64,000 nt of DNA from Neocallimastix lanati (nom. inval.) (Eukaryota > Neocallimastigomycota > Neocallimastigomycetes > Neocallimastigales > Neocallimastigaceae): positions 516,001 through 580,000 of the forward strand of contig JACVTC010000017.1 in assembly GCA_016946835.1 (NCBI GenBank), in the 5' to 3' direction. Positions 62,819 through 64,000 of the stretch are shown here, one piece after another; position 1 is the stretch's first letter, and the number at the start of each line of letters is the position of its first letter. The notes beneath the pieces were generated by a model. The model saw nothing but the letters and a program-made list of their open reading frames with translations, had not been told where the DNA came from and made no database searches. The position numbers and the translations under genes were made by a program.

Positions 62819-63583
62819 TTAAATTGGAGAAAATTATTTATTTGTCAATTTATATATATAATTTATATATATCAATATATTGTATCAATATACATATTAT
62901 AATAGAAGTAGAAATTAATAGGGAACAGAAATTGAATAAGGGAAAAAAAAAAAAATTTTTTTTTATAATCATAAATATAAATATATATTTTTATAAGTAC
63001 TATTAATATTTTCTTATTTTAATTTTAATTAATGTTTTCCTTTATTATTATTTTTTTTTTAAAATATATATATATATATATATAAATTTAAATAGTAAAT
63101 AATTTTCTTATTATCCCATTTCATTATAATTAAAAAAAAAAAAGTAAACATAGGATATAACAAAAATAATAATTTAATAATAAATAATAATAAATAAACA
63201 ACAACAACATAACAACAATAATAACAATAAAAACATAAAACGATAATCAATCATTTAATAGTACTAGTACTAGGAATATTTTTTTCTTTTCAAAAAAAAA
63301 AAAAAAAAAAAAAAAAAAATAATTACAAAATATAATTTAAGTTAAAAAAAAAAAAAAAAAAAAAAGTATATGTATAAATAATTATATATATATATATATA
63401 TAAATAGTTTAAATACAAAAAAAAAAAAAAAGTATTAATAAATATTATAATATAAATAAATAAATAAATAAATGCTATAAATAAATAAATAAATAAATAA
63501 AAAAATAACGTTTTAATAATTCTAATAATTCTAATAAAATAAAATAAAATAAAATAAAATATAATAATATAAATTAATAAATG

Positions 63584-63614
<31 letters not shown>
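62573..63614. other. AT-rich spacer downstream of PTC7
   Basis: Contains (AAT)n at 62778-62818 and poly(A) runs at 63292-63319, 63344-63365 and 63581-63614. No gene was recognised. Confidence 0.65.
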
Positions 63615-63617
<3 letters not shown>

Positions 63618-63722
63618 TGTTTGTAGTTAGTCTATCTAGGTGGGTTTATCCAACCTTATAGGTTGAATAATGATAACCCTGTTGTAGAAATACATCAGGG
63701 TTATCCATGGTATATTCAACTC
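63615..63722. repeat. GC-richer element with nested and competing hairpins
   Basis: GATAACCCTG (63672-63681) pairs with CAGGGTTATC (63696-63705). Between them TGTA-GAAA-TACA closes a GNRA-type tetraloop, so the stem is 14 bp with a single T-T mismatch. An outer 8-bp stem pairs GTTGAATA (63662-63669) with TATTCAAC (63713-63720). The same GATAACCC can instead pair with the upstream GGGTTTATC (63642-63650, one bulged base), helped by CAACC/GGTTG. It begins right after a poly(A) of 34 bases. Function unknown; possibly a fold-back element or a structured RNA. Confidence 0.6.
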
Positions 63723-63744
63723 AAATTTTTTTTATTTTTTTTTT

Positions 63745-63830
63745 ATTTATTTTTTTTTGTTAATTTTCACTATTTTAGGCTGTTTTATTTCATATCCAAC
63801 AATTATATATTTATTTTTAAATAATCAGCA

Positions 63831-63870
<40 letters not shown>

Positions 63871-64000
63871 AGTTTAAGCAAAGCAAACTTTTCCTTTTAA
63901 TATTATTATTATATATTTTTAAGTTCTTTAAATTTTTATTTGGTTTACTTTCCTCCCCTCCCCTCCCCTCCCCTCCTCTAAAATCCAAATTTTTTAAAAA
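63745..64000 (-). mobile_element. LTR/3'-end fragment of a second retrotransposon family
   Basis: Matches 8635-8830 in the same orientation: TTAATTTTCACTATT, ATAATCAGCA, TTTCCTTTTAATATT, TTTTTAAGTTCTTTA and CTAAAATCCAAATTT occur in the same order in both. On the minus strand the CTCCCC tract reads as a purine-rich tract next to TTTGGATTTTAG, as at a polypurine tract/LTR border. The window ends here, so the rest is unseen. Confidence 0.55.
63953..63976 (-). other. G-quadruplex-capable purine tract
   Basis: On the minus strand four runs of four G are separated by single A residues (C runs at 63955-63958, 63960-63963, 63965-63968 and 63970-63973). This is the only such motif I noticed in this AT-rich window, and it sits at the polypurine-tract position of the LTR fragment. 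Confidence 0.85.

Overview
The window looks like nuclear DNA of an anaerobic gut fungus (Neocallimastigomycota). It is extremely A+T-rich, with endless A/T homopolymers and (ATT)n, (AAAT)n and 7-mer repeats. Gene-sized islands have clearly higher GC and short spliceosomal introns (GT..AG, about 70-400 nt). Two genes encode secreted CotH-type proteins ending in paired fungal dockerins, the cysteine/tryptophan-rich modules that plug enzymes into the gut-fungal cellulosome. The genus cannot be fixed from the sequence alone.

Layout. 1-4.3 kb: AT-rich spacer with a LINE scrap. 4.3-5.7 kb: an intronless unrecognised gene (minus). 6.7-10 kb: a transposon graveyard of Copia-type LTRs plus a poly(A)-ended retroposon with a 24-bp target-site duplication. 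14.3-17.1 kb: glutamate-cysteine ligase, GSH1 (plus, 3 exons). 19.4-20.3 kb: a tandem duplication in which a 51-bp core is exactly inverted in one copy. 20.7-21.8 kb: 3' end of a non-LTR retrotransposon (minus). 22.3-24.9 and 27.7-30.9 kb: two tandem CotH/double-dockerin genes (minus, 3 exons each, identical intron phases). 34.5-36.5 kb: a putative DNA transposon with imperfect inverted ends. 38.3-44.0 kb: anaphase-promoting complex subunit CDC16/APC6 (plus, 14 exons). 45.3-47.5 kb: histidinol-phosphate aminotransferase HIS5 (minus, 3 exons). 48.5-49.3 kb: another LINE scrap. 50.3-51.7 kb: adenylosuccinate lyase ADE13 (minus, intronless). 54.2-55.7 kb: a decayed ankyrin-repeat gene split by a second copy of the 9.5-kb retroposon. 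60.0-62.6 kb: a PTC7-type PP2C phosphatase (plus, 6 exons). 63.6-64 kb: a strongly structured hairpin element and an LTR fragment with a G-quadruplex-capable purine tract.

The housekeeping genes (glutathione, histidine and purine synthesis, cell-cycle ubiquitin ligase, phosphatase) form no pathway cluster. The only functional pairing is the tandem dockerin duplicate. Exon boundaries were derived by hand from splice consensus, reading-frame continuity and recalled family sequence, and every multi-exon model closes in frame. No tRNA, rRNA or CRISPR was found.
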